Notes: generated by a model from the letters alone, not told the origin. Positions 32,305-41,822 are shown, counted from the first letter of the stretch. The stretch is 64,000 nt of DNA from Eggerthellaceae bacterium (GCA_910575165.1 CAJTDS010000004.1:62001-126000), one strand, 5' to 3'. Numbers and translations are program-made.

Positions 32305-33576
32305 CTAGTCCAGACCCACGTAGGCGGGGTAGGCCGACTCGCTGTGCTCCGCCACGTCGAGGCCTTGCGCCTCCGCTTCGCCGCTCACGCGCAGGCTGCC
32401 CTTGAAGCATGCTTTAACGATCAGCCCCAAAACGATGTCGCAGACGCCGACGAAGGCGATGGTGACGAGGATGCCCAGGACCTGGCTTCCCAGCAGCGAG
32501 AAGTCGCCCGTGTAGAGCAAGCCGCCGTATTCGGTCCAGCTTAGCTCGGGCAGGCAGAAGATACCGGTGAGCACGCCGCCCACGATACCGCCGACACAGT
32601 GGCAGCCGAAGGCGTCAAGGGCGTCGTCGTAGCCCAGGCGCACCTTCAGCTTCGAGATGGCCAGGTAGCAGATGGGGGCCACGATGATGCCGATGACCAG
32701 CGCCGCCCAGGGCTCCACGAAGCCTGCGGCCGGCGTGATGCCCACAAGACCTGCCACCAGGCCAGTGCAGGCGCCCACCAAGGTGGGCTTGCCTACGGCC
32801 AACCGCTCCGTCACCATCCACGATGCCACGCCGGCGCCGCTGGCGCACACGGTGTTGACCAGGGCCAGCGCCGCGATGCCGTCAGCCGCAAACGCGCTTC
32901 CCGCGTTGAATCCGAACCATCCGAACCACAGAAGCGCCGCGCCCAGGGCGATGAAGGGCACGTTGTGGGGCCGGTAGCTCATGGCGCCGAAGCCCTTGCG
33001 CTTGCCTACGAGAACCGCCAGCACAAGGGCGGTGAGTCCTGATGAGATGTGAACCACGTCGCCGCCGGCGAAGTCGAGCGCCCCGATGACGTCGCCGATG
33101 AGCGAGCCGTCCCCGCCCCACACCATATGCGCTAGCGGCGGGTAGACGACTACCGTCCATACGGTCAAGAACGCCACCACGGCTCCGAAGCGCATGCGCC
33201 CGGCCACGCCGCCGGTGATGATGGCCGTGGTGATCATGCAGAACGCCATCTGGAACACGATGTCCACCATGGACGGGTACGAGGCGTCTGCCACGGCAAG
33301 CTGCGCCTCAGCCAGCATGGCCTGGGTGCTCCCCAACAGCAGCAACTGGTCGAAGCCTCCGAAGATGGGGTTTTCGCCGTTGCCGCCATAGGCCAGCGAC
33401 CAACCGAAGAGGGTCCAGGTCAGCGTCACTATGCCGATAACGACGAAAACCATCACCATGGTGTTGCCGACGTTCTTGCGCCGCGACAGGCCTCCGTAGA
33501 AGAAGGCCAGCCCCGGTGTCATCAGCAGCACGAGCATGGTGCAGACGAGCATGAACGCGCTAGAGCCGCTATCCAT
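32305..33576 (-). CDS. amtB: ammonium transporter AmtB
   Basis: Eleven-helix ammonium channel of 423 residues. The paired pore histidines are recognisable in DFAGGDVVHISSG and DAFGCHCVGGIVGG, and the AmtB signature regions (FYGGL, GNGENP, FGWFGFNAGS) are present. The start at 33576 follows a strong AGGAGG box; the longer open frame has none. It is followed immediately by its PII partner, the usual amtB-glnK pairing. The upstream region (33577-33704) has a GTTAC-6-GAAC element that only weakly resembles a GlnR site. Confidence 0.95.
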   Translation of the reverse strand: MDSGSSAFMLVCTMLVLLMTPGLAFFYGGLSRRKNVGNTMVMVFVVIGIVTLTWTLFGWSLAYGGNGENPIFGGFDQLLLLGSTQAMLAEAQLAVADASYPSMVDIVFQMAFCMITTAIITGGVAGRMRFGAVVAFLTVWTVVVYPPLAHMVWGGDGSLIGDVIGALDFAGGDVVHISSGLTALVLAVLVGKRKGFGAMSYRPHNVPFIALGAALLWFGWFGFNAGSAFAADGIAALALVNTVCASGAGVASWMVTERLAVGKPTLVGACTGLVAGLVGITPAAGFVEPWAALVIGIIVAPICYLAISKLKVRLGYDDALDAFGCHCVGGIVGGVLTGIFCLPELSWTEYGGLLYTGDFSLLGSQVLGILVTIAFVGVCDIVLGLIVKACFKGSLRVSGEAEAQGLDVAEHSESAYPAYVGLD

Positions 33577-33704
33577 TTGTTTCCTCCTGTTCTGTGCGGT
33601 AACCAACGCCTGCGATGATGGAACTCCCAGGTTTCAGGCGTGTGAAATGGGCATTCAGTTAATGGAGGGGAAACGTCGATTTAACAGATGAGACTTCGGC
33701 GCAC

Positions 33705-33732
33705 GAAAAAGGCCCCGCACAGGCGGGGCCTT
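33705..33732 (-). terminator. terminator after tRNA-Asn
   Basis: A perfect 10-bp stem AAGGCCCCGC/GCGGGGCCTT with a 4-base loop, ending in a T-run on the minus strand (33705-33708), 12 bases beyond the tRNA 3' end. Confidence 0.85.
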
Positions 33733-33743
33733 CCTAAGTTCAA

Positions 33744-33819
33744 TGGCTCCTCGAGTAGGACTCGAACCTACAACCCTCCGGTTAACAGCCGGATGCTCTG
33801 CCAATTGAGCTATCGAGGA
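33744..33819 (-). tRNA. tRNA-Asn (anticodon GUU)
   Basis: The 76-base cloverleaf has acceptor arms TCCTCGA/TCGAGGA, anticodon loop CTGTTAA, and T-arm GTAGGTTCGAGTCCTAC, with CCA encoded at the 3' end. It is read on the minus strand. Confidence 0.97.
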
Positions 33820-33845
33820 ATGTCGATGCGCAAGCGCAAGACGAT

Positions 33846-33873
33846 ATTATAGCGGAACGCGTTAGGGGTGCAA
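33846..33873 (-). promoter_or_regulatory. tRNA-Asn promoter
   Basis: A consensus -10 TATAAT on the minus strand (33846-33851) lies 26 bases before the tRNA. A weak -35 TTGCAC is at 33868-33873, spacing 16. Confidence 0.55.
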
Positions 33874-34088
33874 GGGGGGAATTTGTGAAGATGCGTCGAT
33901 GCGGCGAGGGGTGCGGCGGTGCGAAGGCGGCGGGCGGCGGGCGGAGGGTTTTGCGACTGCGCGGCACATCTTGCTGCGGGACGGGACGAAAGCCTTTATA
34001 CTTAGCGGTTGCCGTCTTCGCGCCCGGCTTTGCGGTCGCGCAGCGGGACGGCCTTGTTGACTACGCAATCCATGGAGGGCATGACGCC

Positions 34089-36218
34089 ATGATCCTGCAG
34101 CTCGAGCAGATTTCCAAATCCTTCGGCGGACGCACGCTGTTCTCCGGCGTCTCGCTGCGCCTGGAGGAATACGACCGATTGGCCTTGGTGGGCCCCAACG
34201 GCGCCGGGAAGACCACGCTTCTGAACATCGTCTCCGGTCAGGAGGACGCCGACGAGGGCCGGGTGGTGCTCGCCAAGGGCGCGCGCGTGGGCTATCTGGA
34301 GCAGGAGGCTATCGAGATGGAGGACCGCTCCATCTTCGAGGAAGTCATGGCGTCGCAGGTGGAGATCCTGGAGGCGGAGCAGCGGCTGCATCGGCTGGAG
34401 GCGTCGCTGGGGGAGAACCCCACCGAGCAGCAGCTGGCGGCGGCCGGGCGCGCCCGGGACGCCTACGAGGTGCTGGGAGGCTACACCATAGAGGCGAAGG
34501 TGCGAAGCGTGCTGTTCGGCCTGGGCTTCAAGGAGGGCGACCTTGGGCGGTCGACCTCGGAGTTCTCCGGCGGCTGGCAGATGCGCATAGCCCTTGCCAA
34601 GCTGCTCATCCGCAACCCCGAGGTACTGCTTTTGGACGAGCCCACGAACCACCTGGACTTGGAGAGCGTCCGCTGGCTGGAGGGGTTTCTGCGCACCTAC
34701 GAGGGAGCGGTCATCGTGGTGAGCCACGACCGCGCCTTCATGGACAACATGGTGGACCGCGTGGCCGAGGTGGCCGACGGCACCGTGAACCTGTACAAGG
34801 GCAACTACACGGCCTATCTGAAGGCGCGTGAGGAGCGTCTGGAGCGGCTGCGGGCCGAGCGCGCCAAGCAGGACGAGGAGATCGCGCACCTGCAGGCCTT
34901 CGTGGACAAGTTCCGCTACAAGGCCACGAAGGCCAAGCAGGCTCAGGAGCGTGCCCGGCGCATCGAGAAGATCATGGAGGACCGCATCGTGCTTCCCGAG
35001 GAGAAGAAGACGGTGCACTTCAACTTCAAGCAGCCGCCGCGCACCGGTGACATAGTGGTGAAGGCGCGCGGACTGCGCAAGGCCTTTGGAGACAAGGTGG
35101 TCTACGACGGCCAGGACTTCACCATGTACCGCGGCGACAAGATAGCGCTGGTGGGGCCCAACGGCGCCGGCAAGTCCACGCTGCTGAAGATGGTTGCCGG
35201 GGTGGAGGCGCCCGATGCCGGCACCGTCGAGTACGGCGTGCACGTGACCAAGACCTACTACGCCCAGCACCAGCTGGAGGAGCTGCATGCGGGCAACACC
35301 GTGTTTGAGGAGCTGGACCATGCGGCGCCGGGTTGGACCATGTCCCAGGTGCGCACGCTGCTGGGCGCCTTCCTGTTCACGGGGGATGCGGTTGACAAGC
35401 GCGTATCGGTGCTATCCGGCGGCGAGAAGAGCCGGCTTGCCCTGGCCAAGATGCTGGTGGCTCCCAGTCCCCTGCTGCTTTTGGACGAGCCGACGAACCA
35501 CCTGGACATCGCCAGCGCCGACATCCTGGAGCAGGCGCTGCGGACCTTCGAGGGCACCATCCTGCTCATCACCCACGACCGCCATCTCATCCGCGGCGTG
35601 GCGAACCGCATCGTGGAGGTGACGCCGGGCAAGCTTTCCGTCTACGACGGCGACTACGACTACTACCTGTACAAGTCGGGCCAGCTGGAAGGTGCCGCCC
35701 CTGCGGGCGAATCGCTGGTGGACGAGGTGGTGGGCGCTTCGGGCGCGCCGGGGAAAGCTGCCGAGGCCGCGGGCGGCAAGGGGCGCGTGGTGGCGGTGAA
35801 CAAGCACGGGCGCCGCGAGGAGGGCGTGCGCGCCGCGAGCGCCAGTGCTGAGGCTGCTGGGGCCGCAGGCGGCGGGGGGGCTAAGACAGAGCTTACGGCG
35901 GCCAAGGGCAGCGCCCCGAAGTCGAAGGAGCAGAAGCGGCGCGAGGCCGAGGCCCGCAACCGCGCCTACGCGGCCCTGAAGAACCACCGCAAGCGCATCG
36001 CGCAGCTGGACGAGCAGATGGAGCGCGACAACAAGCGCATGGAAGAGCTGCTGGCGCTCATGGCCGACCCGGACTTCTACATCAACGAGGATGCGTCCTC
36101 CGACGCCATCGCCGAGCATGCGAAGCTCAAGAAGCGCTTGTCCGATGCCGAGGAGGAATGGTTCATGCTCACCGAGGAGCTGGAGGCGGAGATGGCCCGC
36201 CAGGCCCAGCAGGCCTAG
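34089..36218 (+). CDS. ABC-F family ribosome-associated ATPase
   Basis: Soluble protein of 709 residues with two ABC cassettes in tandem and no membrane domain. Walker A motifs are GPNGAGKTT and GPNGAGKST, and signatures are EFSGGWQMR and [13 protein letters not shown], each followed by [11 protein letters not shown]. The linker with [18 protein letters not shown] is the P-site tRNA interaction region of ABC-F factors. A Gly/Ala-rich linker and a C-terminal charged coiled coil (about 610-705) follow, as in Uup-like members. The ATG at 34089 was chosen because homology starts there ([14 protein letters not shown]). A -10 TATACT lies at 33997-34002. The role is probably housekeeping translation; resistance is not indicated. 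Confidence 0.92.
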   Translation: MILQLEQISKSFGGRTLFSGVSLRLEEYDRLALVGPNGAGKTTLLNIVSGQEDADEGRVVLAKGARVGYLEQEAIEMEDRSIFEEVMASQVEILEAEQRLHRLEASLGENPTEQQLAAAGRARDAYEVLGGYTIEAKVRSVLFGLGFKEGDLGRSTSEFSGGWQMRIALAKLLIRNPEVLLLDEPTNHLDLESVRWLEGFLRTYEGAVIVVSHDRAFMDNMVDRVAEVADGTVNLYKGNYTAYLKAREERLERLRAERAKQDEEIAHLQAFVDKFRYKATKAKQAQERARRIEKIMEDRIVLPEEKKTVHFNFKQPPRTGDIVVKARGLRKAFGDKVVYDGQDFTMYRGDKIALVGPNGAGKSTLLKMVAGVEAPDAGTVEYGVHVTKTYYAQHQLEELHAGNTVFEELDHAAPGWTMSQVRTLLGAFLFTGDAVDKRVSVLSGGEKSRLALAKMLVAPSPLLLLDEPTNHLDIASADILEQALRTFEGTILLITHDRHLIRGVANRIVEVTPGKLSVYDGDYDYYLYKSGQLEGAAPAGESLVDEVVGASGAPGKAAEAAGGKGRVVAVNKHGRREEGVRAASASAEAAGAAGGGGAKTELTAAKGSAPKSKEQKRREAEARNRAYAALKNHRKRIAQLDEQMERDNKRMEELLALMADPDFYINEDASSDAIAEHAKLKKRLSDAEEEWFMLTEELEAEMARQAQQA

Positions 36219-36284
36219 GGGTTCGCGGAGCATGTGGCGTGGGAGAAGGGCTGTTGCGGCTGTGGTTTCGGAGAGGTGTTTCCT

Positions 36285-36761
36285 ATGGTGAGCATCGTAC
36301 TGGTGGAGCCGGAGATCCCGCAGAACACGGGCAACATCGCCCGCACCTGTGCCTGCTTGGGGGCGCCGCTGCATCTGATAGAGCCCATGGGGTTTCGGCC
36401 TACCGAGCGCAACCTGCGCCGGGCCGGGTGCGACTACTGGGACAAGGTGGACATCACCTGCTGGCCCTGCGCGCAGGCGTTCTTCGATGCGTGGGAGGCC
36501 GGGGAGCTGGGCCAAGGCGCGCTGCACCTGTTCACGGGCCAGGCGCGGGCTCCCTACCACGAGGCGTCCTACGGAGAGTGCGACTTTCTGGTGTTTGGTC
36601 GCGAGAGCCGCGGGCTCGATCCGACGCTGATCGACGCCTACGCGGACCGCTGTCGTCGCATTCCCATGGCAGACGGTGCCCGCAGCCTGAACCTCTCCAA
36701 TGCCGTGGCCATTGCCGCCTACGAAGCATACCGTCAGCAGGGATGGCCGGGGCTCTCCTAG
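36285..36761 (+). CDS. trmL: tRNA (cytidine/uridine-2'-O)-methyltransferase TrmL
   Basis: SPOUT methyltransferase of 158 residues that methylates the wobble ribose of certain tRNA-Leu. Characteristic motifs are VEPEIPQNTGNIARTC, LFGRESRG-like VFGRESRGL, IPMADGARSLNLSNAVAIA. The ATG at 36285 with GAGAGG was chosen; the longer frame starts without homology. It is encoded 66 bases after the ABC-F gene, probably in the same transcript. Confidence 0.93.
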   Translation: MVSIVLVEPEIPQNTGNIARTCACLGAPLHLIEPMGFRPTERNLRRAGCDYWDKVDITCWPCAQAFFDAWEAGELGQGALHLFTGQARAPYHEASYGECDFLVFGRESRGLDPTLIDAYADRCRRIPMADGARSLNLSNAVAIAAYEAYRQQGWPGLS

Positions 36762-37027
36762 CGCGATGGCTCGGGGCACCTTGGCGGTGCCGTATGCAGT
36801 GCACCGCGGCGAGGTTCCGCAGGAAATAGCGCAGAACCCCGCCGGTATGCGCTGTATCCATCGGGATGCGGCGGTGCGGGAGTGCGGTGCGCGGGAGTGC
36901 GGGATGTGTGGTGTGCGGGATGTACGGTGGCCGGGAGATATGGGGCGTTTTGCCGTCGCGGCGGTGCGCGCGTTCGAAAAGCGCTATCATCGGCCTCATC
37001 CGCTCAGCAAACCCAAGGAGGTCGCCC
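36762..37027 (+). other. intergenic region upstream of serC
   Basis: This 266-base gap has no convincing gene. It contains a small hairpin (GGCACC/GGTGCC near 36776-36792) that may follow trmL, and short G-rich direct repeats of GCGGGAGTGCGG type (about 36888-36940). A possible -10 TATCAT lies near 36984, before the strong serC ribosome binding site AAGGAGG (37014-37020). Confidence 0.4.
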
Positions 37028-38110
37028 ATGGCGCGCGTGTACAACTTCTCTGCCGGCCCCGCGATGCTGCCCGAGGAGGTGCTGCGCCAGGCGGCCGACG
37101 AGATGCTCGACTATAAGGGCACCGGCATGTCCGTCATGGAGATGAGCCATCGCAGCGCCGCCTACAAGGCCATCATCGAGACGGCCGAGGCCGACCTGCG
37201 CGAGCTGCTGGATATCCCCGGCAACTACCAGGTGCTCTTCCTGCAGGGCGGCGCCACCCAGCAGTTCGCCGCCATTCCCATGAACCTCATGCGCAGCAAG
37301 GTGGCCGACTACATCGTGTCGGGCAGCTGGTCGAAGAAGGCCTTCAAGGAGGCGAAGCTCTACGGGGACGCGCGCTGCGTCGCTAGCTCCGAGGATGGCA
37401 ACTTCTCCTACGTGCCCGACGTGGAAGGGCTCGCCTTCAGCCCCGATGCCGACTACGTCTACATCTGCCAGAACGAGACTATCTACGGCACCCGCTACAC
37501 GAAGCTGCCCGAAACCGGCGATGTGCCGCTGGTGACCGACGTGAGCTCTATGTTCCTGTCCGAGCCCATGGACGTGAGCCGTTTCGGCCTCATCTACGGC
37601 GGCGTGCAGAAGAACGTGGGGCCGGCCGGCGTGACCATCGTCATCGTGCGCGACGACCTGATCCGCGAGGACGTGCTGCCCTTCACGCCCACCATCATGC
37701 GTTATTCCACCCAGGCCGAGGCGGGAAGCCTGTACAACACGCCGCCGGCCTACGGCATCTACATCTGCGGGCTGGTGTTTCAGTGGCTTAAGCGCCGGGG
37801 CGGCCTTGAGGCCATGCAGCGCACAAACGAGCGCAAGGCGAACCTGCTCTACGAGTTTTTGGACCAGTCGCAGCTGTTCAGCGGCACCGCCCGCCGCGAG
37901 GATCGCTCGCTTATGAACGTTCCCTTCGTCACCGGCAGCGCCGATCTTGACGCGCTGTTCGTGTCCGAGGCCAAGGACAGCGGCCTTGAGAGCTTGAAGG
38001 GCCATCGCAGCGTGGGGGGCATGCGCGCGAGCATCTACAACGCCATGCCCTACGAGGGAGTGGAGGCCCTGGTGCGCTTCATGGAGCGCTTCGAGGCCAA
38101 CCACCGCTAG
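37028..38110 (+). CDS. serC: phosphoserine aminotransferase
   Basis: PLP aminotransferase of 360 residues forming phosphoserine from 3-phosphohydroxypyruvate and glutamate. It begins VYNFSAGPAMLPEEVL and has QGGATQQFA and DVSSMFLSEP; the PLP lysine is in YGGVQKNVGPAG. HRSVGGMRASIYNAMP is near the end. The ATG at 37028 has an excellent AAGGAGG box. serA, often adjacent, is not in this window. Confidence 0.97.
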   Translation: MARVYNFSAGPAMLPEEVLRQAADEMLDYKGTGMSVMEMSHRSAAYKAIIETAEADLRELLDIPGNYQVLFLQGGATQQFAAIPMNLMRSKVADYIVSGSWSKKAFKEAKLYGDARCVASSEDGNFSYVPDVEGLAFSPDADYVYICQNETIYGTRYTKLPETGDVPLVTDVSSMFLSEPMDVSRFGLIYGGVQKNVGPAGVTIVIVRDDLIREDVLPFTPTIMRYSTQAEAGSLYNTPPAYGIYICGLVFQWLKRRGGLEAMQRTNERKANLLYEFLDQSQLFSGTARREDRSLMNVPFVTGSADLDALFVSEAKDSGLESLKGHRSVGGMRASIYNAMPYEGVEALVRFMERFEANHR

Positions 38111-38342
38111 CGTCGGGCGGGCACGTCTGCCTCGGCGGTTTCCCCGACGGTCCCGATGGCCGGGGCTACAGGTCCGGCTGTCCGTCGGACCAGAGCACCT
38201 GGTCTTTCAGCTCGTCGAAGCGCGCCTACCAAGAGTCTATTGAGGAATCTCTTGCCGAGCAGCGCGGCAGGTCGTGTGGAAGCTTCGATGATGAAGAGCT
38301 GCAGGGCGGCGTCGCGTAAGAGCGACGTAAGAGCGCGATTAA
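38111..38342 (+). other. intergenic stretch with possible gene remnant
   Basis: There is no complete gene. One plus-strand frame without a start (38161-38319) ends in a protein-like tail, RAYQESIEESLAEQRGRSCG then SFDDEELQGGVA, before TAA. It could be the 3' remnant of a lost gene, but could equally be chance. Confidence 0.25.
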
Positions 38343-38383
38343 AAAAGGGTTGTCGGCGTCGAGTTGGCGCCGACAACCCTTTT
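38343..38383. terminator. strong bidirectional terminator
   Basis: A perfect 16-bp stem (38343-38358 and 38368-38383) with a 9-base loop, beginning in an A-run and ending in TTTT. It separates plus-strand serC from the minus-strand genes. Confidence 0.88.
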
Positions 38384-38421
38384 ACGTCCCGCGAGGACTT
38401 CGCTTCTCTGCTCGGTCGGCC

Positions 38422-38703
38422 CTACCACCAGTCCTTGCGCACGGCTCGCTTGCGCTCGGCTTTCGGGGGGCGGAAATCCAGGGTCATCTGGCCGTCGGAG
38501 ATGGTGTTGTTGGCCTTCTTCTTCTCCACGCGCTCGATGGTCCACGACACGGCGTCGCGACCGAACAGTTCCAGCATCTTCAGGCGCGCGTCGCGCTGGT
38601 TGATCTTCGATCCGGCCTTCCCCTCGCTCTCGAAGGTGAAGGTGCCGCTGCCGCGCACGTCGGCGGCGGCGGGGGATTGGTAGTAGGCGACGTAGGTGGT
38701 CAT
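38422..38703 (-). CDS. hypothetical protein, 93 residues
   Basis: Small basic protein beginning MTTYVAYYQSPAAADVRGSG and ending in the Lys/Arg/Trp-rich ERKRAVRKDWW. The middle has predicted strands followed by a helix (INQRDARLKMLELFGRDAVS), but no motif I recognise. It starts 5 bases after the stop of the acidic 299-residue gene, so the two are co-transcribed and possibly translationally coupled. A basic small partner next to a very acidic protein suggests they might interact; this is inference only. Confidence 0.7.
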   Translation of the reverse strand: MTTYVAYYQSPAAADVRGSGTFTFESEGKAGSKINQRDARLKMLELFGRDAVSWTIERVEKKKANNTISDGQMTLDFRPPKAERKRAVRKDWW

Positions 38704-38708
38704 AGGCG

Positions 38709-39608
38709 CTATTTCTTCTTCGCGGACTTCAGGAACGAGAAGTCCAGGCCGCTTTTGATGTCGTCGAAGGCCTCTTTGAACTCGGCTGCCGCAGCAATGC
38801 CTTCGCGGTAGATGTCGTTGGCGTCGCGGGTGGCTTCAGCAACGCCTTCGCGGGTGATTCCCAGGTCGAACTCGTCGCCCTTCTTGGACTTCTTGGGCTT
38901 CTCGTCCACCTCGTCTTCCTCGGCGTAGTAGTACTCCACCTCGCGCCCGTCTTCTTCCAGCACGAAGCCGATCTCGTTGTCCTCGTCGTCGACGATGTAG
39001 CGGACGATGTCCTCGTCGTTGACCTCGATGTCCACCAGCTCGTAGGCCTCGTCGGCGTCCTCGTCCTCCTCGGCGTAGAAGTACTCCACCTCCTTGCCGT
39101 CCTCCAGCAGCACGAACCCGATGTCGTCGCCGGCCTCGTCCTTGATATAGCGAACCACGTCGTTCTCGTCGTAGTCTAGTTCCACCAGCTCGAATCCGTA
39201 GTCGCCATCGGCTGGCTCCAGCTCGTCCACTTCCTCGGCCTCGTCAGCTAGCTCGTCGGCGTCGAAGTCATCCATGTCGCCACCGCTGGGCAGGTCGTCG
39301 GCGCTGTCGTCGTCGCCGTAGGGATCCACCACGTGGTAGCCGTTCTCGCCCAGGTACATGCCGGTCTCGTCGCGAATTGCCTCCTCCATGACGGCCTCGC
39401 CGTCGCTCTGGGCGCCCCGGGATTTCGCCCCGCGGTTTTCCATGAAGCCCTCGTAGGCCTCTTCCAAATCGGAGGCCATGGAGTTCGGGTCCATGTAGTC
39501 GTCGTCGAGCTGCGACTCCACATCCTCGATCTCAGTTTCCTCGTCGATCTGTTCGGCTTCGGTCTCGCAGCCGGATTCCAGTTCCTCAAGCTCGTCGTCA
39601 AAGGCCAT
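38709..39608 (-). CDS. very acidic hypothetical protein with internal duplication
   Basis: A 299-residue, extremely Asp/Glu-rich protein without signal or membrane segments. Two copies of a ~47-residue module occur side by side (about 136-182 and 184-229): each runs ELVxLDYDENDVVRYI then GFVLLEDGKEVEYFYAEED, predicted as beta-rich. The N-terminal 130 residues look disordered; the C-terminus (about 235-299) is helical and ends in Lys residues (SFLKSAKKK). The start has an AGGAGG box. No known domain was recognised, so function is not assigned. Confidence 0.8.
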   Translation of the reverse strand: MAFDDELEELESGCETEAEQIDEETEIEDVESQLDDDYMDPNSMASDLEEAYEGFMENRGAKSRGAQSDGEAVMEEAIRDETGMYLGENGYHVVDPYGDDDSADDLPSGGDMDDFDADELADEAEEVDELEPADGDYGFELVELDYDENDVVRYIKDEAGDDIGFVLLEDGKEVEYFYAEEDEDADEAYELVDIEVNDEDIVRYIVDDEDNEIGFVLEEDGREVEYYYAEEDEVDEKPKKSKKGDEFDLGITREGVAEATRDANDIYREGIAAAAEFKEAFDDIKSGLDFSFLKSAKKK

Positions 39609-39790
39609 GGCATCCTCCTAACCTCGGGTAATCTGGTTTGCATTCTAGCGCAGCGTTCGCGGGGATGCGGCCGCGCAGCGCATTGACGCACAAACGTTCC
39701 CGAACGGTTCTCGGGCGCGCGCCGTTTTTTGGGCGATTCGGGACGACGGCCAGCGCCTGGCCGCATGCGGCTTCGGCCGCTGGCTCACGC
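39609..39790 (-). other. intergenic region downstream of smpB
   Basis: Downstream of smpB (minus strand) are imperfect GC-rich inverted repeats (GCCAGCG/CGCTGGC, about 39752-39785) without a T-run. A possible -10 TAGAAT for the acidic gene lies near 39640-39645. No gene is seen. Confidence 0.35.
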
Positions 39791-40255
39791 CTAGCGGCTG
39801 CGCTCCTTCAGCGCCCGCTCTATCTCGCGCTTGGAGTCCTTGGCGGCTTGGGCGGCGCGCTTGTCGTAGAGCTTCTTGCCCCGGGCCACGGCCAGGCGCA
39901 CCTTCACGCGGCCGTTCTCGTCGAAATACATCTCCAAGGGCACGAGCGCCATGCCCTTTTCCTTCACCGCCTCGTGCATAAGGCGGATCTGACGCTTGTG
40001 CAGCAGCAGCTTGCGCTTGCGGTCGGGATCCACGTTGGCGATGTTGCCGTGGGAGTAAGGCGCGATGTGCACGTTGTGCAGCCACGCCTCGCCGCCGCGG
40101 ATGAGCGCGAAGCAGTCGGTCATCTGGCAGTGGTTCTCGCGCAGGGAGCGCACCTCGGTGCCCTTGAGCTCGATGCCGGCCTCGTAGGTGTCCAGGATCT
40201 CGTACTCGTGGGTAGCCTTGCGGTTCTTGGCGATGGTCTCGCGGTCGCGCTTCAT
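39791..40255 (-). CDS. smpB: SsrA-binding protein SmpB
   Basis: tmRNA partner of 154 residues that brings tmRNA to stalled ribosomes. Conserved segments are NRKATHEYEILDTYEAGIEL, GTEVRSLRE, the YSHGNIANVDPDRKRKLLLH region and the basic C-terminal tail KKLYDKRAAQAAKDSKREIE that enters the mRNA channel. The ATG lies one base after the stop codon of the M42 peptidase gene. ssrA itself is encoded about 1.6 kb away on the other strand. Confidence 0.97.
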   Translation of the reverse strand: MKRDRETIAKNRKATHEYEILDTYEAGIELKGTEVRSLRENHCQMTDCFALIRGGEAWLHNVHIAPYSHGNIANVDPDRKRKLLLHKRQIRLMHEAVKEKGMALVPLEMYFDENGRVKVRLAVARGKKLYDKRAAQAAKDSKREIERALKERSR

Positions 40256-40256
40256 C

Positions 40257-41399
40257 CTAGACGCCGGCCTTTCGCTCGTCTGCGCCTTCGCCGCCTTCCG
40301 TCGCCGGGCAGTCCTCCCTCATGCCGGGGACGAAGCAGGCGTCGCCGTTTAGGTCGCGGGCGAAGCGGGCCAGCAGGTGCGCTGCCGCTTCCAGGTCGTC
40401 CAGGTTTATGACCTCGGTGGGGGTATGCATGTAGCGCAGGGCCACGCTCACCAGCCCGCAGGGGATGCCGGCGCGCGACACCTGGATGGAGCGGGCGTCG
40501 GTGCCGGTGACGGACGGCTCGGCTTCCAGCTGGTAGGGGATGCCCTCCGCCTCGGCCGCCGCCACCAGGCGCGCGAACACCTCGGGGTTGACGTTGGGAC
40601 CGCGGGCGATAACCGGGCCGCCGCCGCACTTCAGGTCGCCGTGCTTGGTCTTGTCGATGCCGGGGTAGTCGGTGGCATGGGTGACGTCGAAGGCCACGGC
40701 CACGTCGGGGGCCACAGCGTAGGTTGAGGTGATGGCTCCGCGCGTTCCGATCTCCTCCTGTACCGTGGCGGCTGCCACCACGTCACCCGCGCAGCCATCG
40801 TCGGCGAGCAGCTCCAGCACCCGCGTGATGACCCATACGCCGCACTTGTCATCGAAGGCGCGCGACACCGCCAGCTTCTTGCCTAGGCGCTCGAAGCCGG
40901 CGGCGAAGGTGATGGTGTCGCCGATGGCCACCAGCTGATTCACCTTCTTGCCGGGAAGGCCCAGGTCTACGACGAGCTGGTCTAAGGGCGTGACGTTCTT
41001 GCGCTCGTCGGCGGAGATGAGGTGGATGGGCTTGCGGGCCACGATGCCGCGCAGGGGCTCATCGGCGTTGCTCGCGTGCACGTCCACCCGCAGGCTGGGC
41101 AGGATGGCTGCGTCCACGCCGCCTACCGCCGACACGTACAAAAAGCCGTCATCGGAGATGTAGCGCACCATGAGGCCGATCTCGTCCATATGGGCGGCCA
41201 GCATGAGCGTCGGTGCCGCGCCGTTGGCGGTGTCGTTGCCGTGCAGGCGCCCGTGGACCGAGCCCATGGTGTCGGTGGTCACCTCGTCGGCGAACAGCCC
41301 CATGCGCTCGCGGACCACGCAGGCCACGGACTGCTCGCAGCCGGTGGCCGACGGCGCTTCGATGAGGTTCTTCAGGTACTTGACTTGCTGCTTCTTCAT
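40257..41399 (-). CDS. M42 family metal-dependent aminopeptidase
   Basis: Tetrahedral-type aminopeptidase or glucanase-like M42 protein of 380 residues. Metal and catalytic residues lie in MLAAHMDEIGLMV, SRAFDDKCGVW, TVQEEIGTRGA, VAFDVTHATD and the late RYMHTPTEVINLDDLEA. It is expected in the cytoplasm, trimming peptides. It is immediately upstream of smpB and likely co-transcribed. The 25-residue C-terminal tail after the core is not conserved. The upstream gap 41400-41702 shows no gene. Confidence 0.92.
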   Translation of the reverse strand: MKKQQVKYLKNLIEAPSATGCEQSVACVVRERMGLFADEVTTDTMGSVHGRLHGNDTANGAAPTLMLAAHMDEIGLMVRYISDDGFLYVSAVGGVDAAILPSLRVDVHASNADEPLRGIVARKPIHLISADERKNVTPLDQLVVDLGLPGKKVNQLVAIGDTITFAAGFERLGKKLAVSRAFDDKCGVWVITRVLELLADDGCAGDVVAAATVQEEIGTRGAITSTYAVAPDVAVAFDVTHATDYPGIDKTKHGDLKCGGGPVIARGPNVNPEVFARLVAAAEAEGIPYQLEAEPSVTGTDARSIQVSRAGIPCGLVSVALRYMHTPTEVINLDDLEAAAHLLARFARDLNGDACFVPGMREDCPATEGGEGADERKAGV

Positions 41400-41702
41400 G
41401 GAATGCCTCCCATGGCTGGTTTTCGTATGCGTCCGTGCCCGTCGCAGGGCGCGTCAGTCCATTGTACTAAACCTGGCGCCGATTGCGGGAGGGGCCGCGC
41501 CGAAACCGTGCTTCTTCCGAAACGTGCGGGGAGGGGGCGCCGTGCCGGAGGTTGCGCCTCAGGGCGCGCGGCTGCGAAGGCGGCGCGCGGTGCCTTCGCG
41601 GTTGTTGCGCCGGACCGGGACGGGCATGCCGTGGTGCAGTGGCTGGCACCGGGCTTGCCGTCTTCCCGACAAGGCGACTGTGCCGAGGCGTCCGGGCGCC
41701 GC

Positions 41703-41731
41703 AAGGCTTGGCCGAGCGTGGTCAAGCCTTT
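41703..41731 (+). terminator. terminator-like hairpin upstream of ssrA
   Basis: Arms AAGGCTTGGCC (41703-41713) and GGTCAAGCCTT (41720-41730) pair over 11 bp with one wobble, followed by T. It lies just before the ssrA -35 box. There is no plus-strand gene upstream that would need it, so its role is unclear. Confidence 0.4.
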
Positions 41732-41739
41732 CTACCGCC

Positions 41740-41767
41740 TTGACATCGTCTGGGGGAGCGCTAGAAT
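41740..41767 (+). promoter_or_regulatory. ssrA promoter
   Basis: A perfect -35 TTGACA (41740-41745), 16-base spacer and -10 TAGAAT (41762-41767). Predicted start is about 45-50 bases before the mature tmRNA end, leaving a leader for 5' processing. Confidence 0.75.
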
Positions 41768-41822
41768 GACCAACCTGTACTTTGATAAGGTGGAGCATGC
41801 CCTTTTGCCTCGACCGACCTTC

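Noticed and set aside
33577-33605. GlnR-type nitrogen operator before amtB
   Set aside because: GTTAC-6-GAAC fits only loosely and overlaps the leader next to the ribosome binding site; a genome-specific motif would be needed.
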